Assembly: GCA_018655275.1 (NCBI GenBank)
Contig: JABIJZ010000010.1
Location: forward strand, 73,274 to 133,922
Length of the DNA: 60,649 nt
Direction: 5' to 3'
Origin: Candidatus Peregrinibacteria bacterium
Lineage (GTDB): Bacteria; Patescibacteriota; Gracilibacteria; UBA1369; LOWO2-01-FULL-3
How positions within the stretch are numbered: position 1 is the first letter of the stretch; each line of letters starts with the position of its first letter. The notes beneath the pieces were generated by a model. The model searched no databases, had not been told where the DNA came from, and saw only the letters and a program-made list of their open reading frames with translations. The position numbers and the translations under genes are program-made. This document shows positions 59,984 through 60,649 of the stretch, piece by piece.

Positions 59984-60649
59984 ATGACCTTTCTTCAAGA
60001 ATTAGAACAACTCCGTTTATCAATGCCACGTCTCGGTCTCCAAACCGTGAACAACACCAACAGTCCTTTTTGCCAATACACAGAACGAAGCAAAAACTGC
60101 TACATGACTTTCGCGAGCTATCAATCAGAAGATTGCTATTACAACACTAGAGTTTTCTATTGCACAGATTGTATAGACTGTACACTTTCATACAAATCCA
60201 CACTCTGCTACGAGTCGGTAGACTGTATCAATTCATACAACTGTGATTACTGCATATATTGCGAGAACGCAACAGACTGTAGCCATTGCCATCACTGTAT
60301 AGGTGTTCAAAATTGTTTTGGTTGCGTAGGTTTACAAAGAAAAGAACATCAAATTTTCAACGTTCAATATTCGAAAGAAGAATACGAAGAACACCTTCCA
60401 AAGCTCAAAAAAATGTCCGAGGAAGAACTCAAAGCAAAGATAGCTCCATTGCTGACATCAGTCCCAAGAATGGCGATGTACGGCAAACACAACGAAAATT
60501 CATACGGAGAAAACATTCATAACTGCAAAAACGTATATTGGGGCTTCGACTCAAAGAAAATCTGGGACGGTCTCTACATATATCACTGTGATGAATCAAA
60601 AAATCTTTACGATTGCAGTCACCTTGGTTGGTCCGAACTGGATTACGAA
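59984..60649 (+). CDS. Cys-rich array protein, N-terminal 222 residues (runs off the window)
   Basis: An open frame from the ATG at 59984 to the window edge. Residues about 30-125 carry about twenty cysteines in near-periodic spacing: NCYMTF, DCYYN, FYCTDCIDCTLSY, LCYESVDCINSYNCDYCIYC, DCSHCHHCIG and NCFGCVGL. Then comes FNVQYSKEEYEEHLPKLKK and a second Cys-poor to Cys-moderate part. CPR genomes encode many such proteins, often labelled 'caib/baif family' without support. The repeat spacing suggests a beta-helix-like stack of turns, perhaps binding metal clusters. Function unknown. Confidence 0.75.
   Translation, partial: MTFLQELEQLRLSMPRLGLQTVNNTNSPFCQYTERSKNCYMTFASYQSEDCYYNTRVFYCTDCIDCTLSYKSTLCYESVDCINSYNCDYCIYCENATDCSHCHHCIGVQNCFGCVGLQRKEHQIFNVQYSKEEYEEHLPKLKKMSEEELKAKIAPLLTSVPRMAMYGKHNENSYGENIHNCKNVYWGFDSKKIWDGLYIYHCDESKNLYDCSHLGWSELDYE

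Overview
The window is AT-rich, gene-dense bacterial DNA that looks like a Candidate Phyla Radiation (Patescibacteria) genome, most likely of the Peregrinibacteria type. The lineage is inferred from composition and gene families: short promoters near the sigma-70 consensus, few Shine-Dalgarno sites, many lipoproteins and secreted proteins of unknown function, very large coiled-coil/membrane proteins, and a Cys-rich protein of a kind common in that group. TGA ends several well-known genes (typA, pcrA), so the genetic code is standard and not the UGA=Gly code of Gracilibacteria/Absconditabacteria. I saw no transposase, integrase, rRNA or CRISPR array.

Layout. 1-7.2 kb (mostly +): end of a DUF411 protein and a secreted Cys-rich protein, RNA helicase deaD, GTPase typA, a NagB-like isomerase, a SemiSWEET-like transporter and a divergent SAM-hydroxide adenosyltransferase-like protein. 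7.2-13.9 kb (mostly -): lipoproteins, a GGQ ribosome-rescue factor, a bestrophin-like membrane protein, a LysE-type exporter, a protein with a complete CheD-like catalytic triad, and tRNA-Gln. One + strand gene here is prephenate-dehydratase-like. 14-24 kb: asnS, a 764-aa disordered/coiled-coil protein, nth, an M23 peptidase flanked by two families of short inverted repeats, rpmA with a clear terminator, small membrane and helical proteins, a PpnP-domain protein, a RhuM-family protein lacking its Fic core, and tRNA-His.

24-36 kb: one tightly packed minus-strand operon of five genes (1343, 274, 1791, 360 and 123 aa). It has a near-consensus promoter, and a probable small RNA with its own promoter and terminator lies just beyond it. 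None of the five proteins matches a family I know. This is the best candidate for an undescribed system: membrane-anchored giant coiled-coil proteins with small helical partners. Trigger factor is transcribed divergently from it.

37-60.6 kb: an HNH protein, a winged-helix/nucleotidyltransferase-like regulator behind a highly structured leader, then housekeeping blocks: rplS-rnhB-csaB-like (+); rmuC-infB-proS (-); two envelope proteins (+); rpsA-pcrA and clpC (-), where pcrA and clpC end in closely related terminator hairpins; a PsbP-like lipoprotein; PH-domain protein-ruvB (-); a CPBP protease; tRNA-Arg; two small membrane-associated proteins; and the start of a Cys-rich array protein that runs off the window.

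Themes. Translation and its quality control are heavily represented (asnS, proS, infB, rplS, rpmA, rpsA, tig, typA, rescue factor, three tRNAs), as are DNA repair (nth, ruvB, pcrA-nuclease, rmuC) and envelope functions (M23, CsaB-like, lipoproteins, CPBP). A recurring 18-bp palindrome upstream of the RhuM and HNH genes reproduces the acceptor stem of the tRNA-His encoded here.
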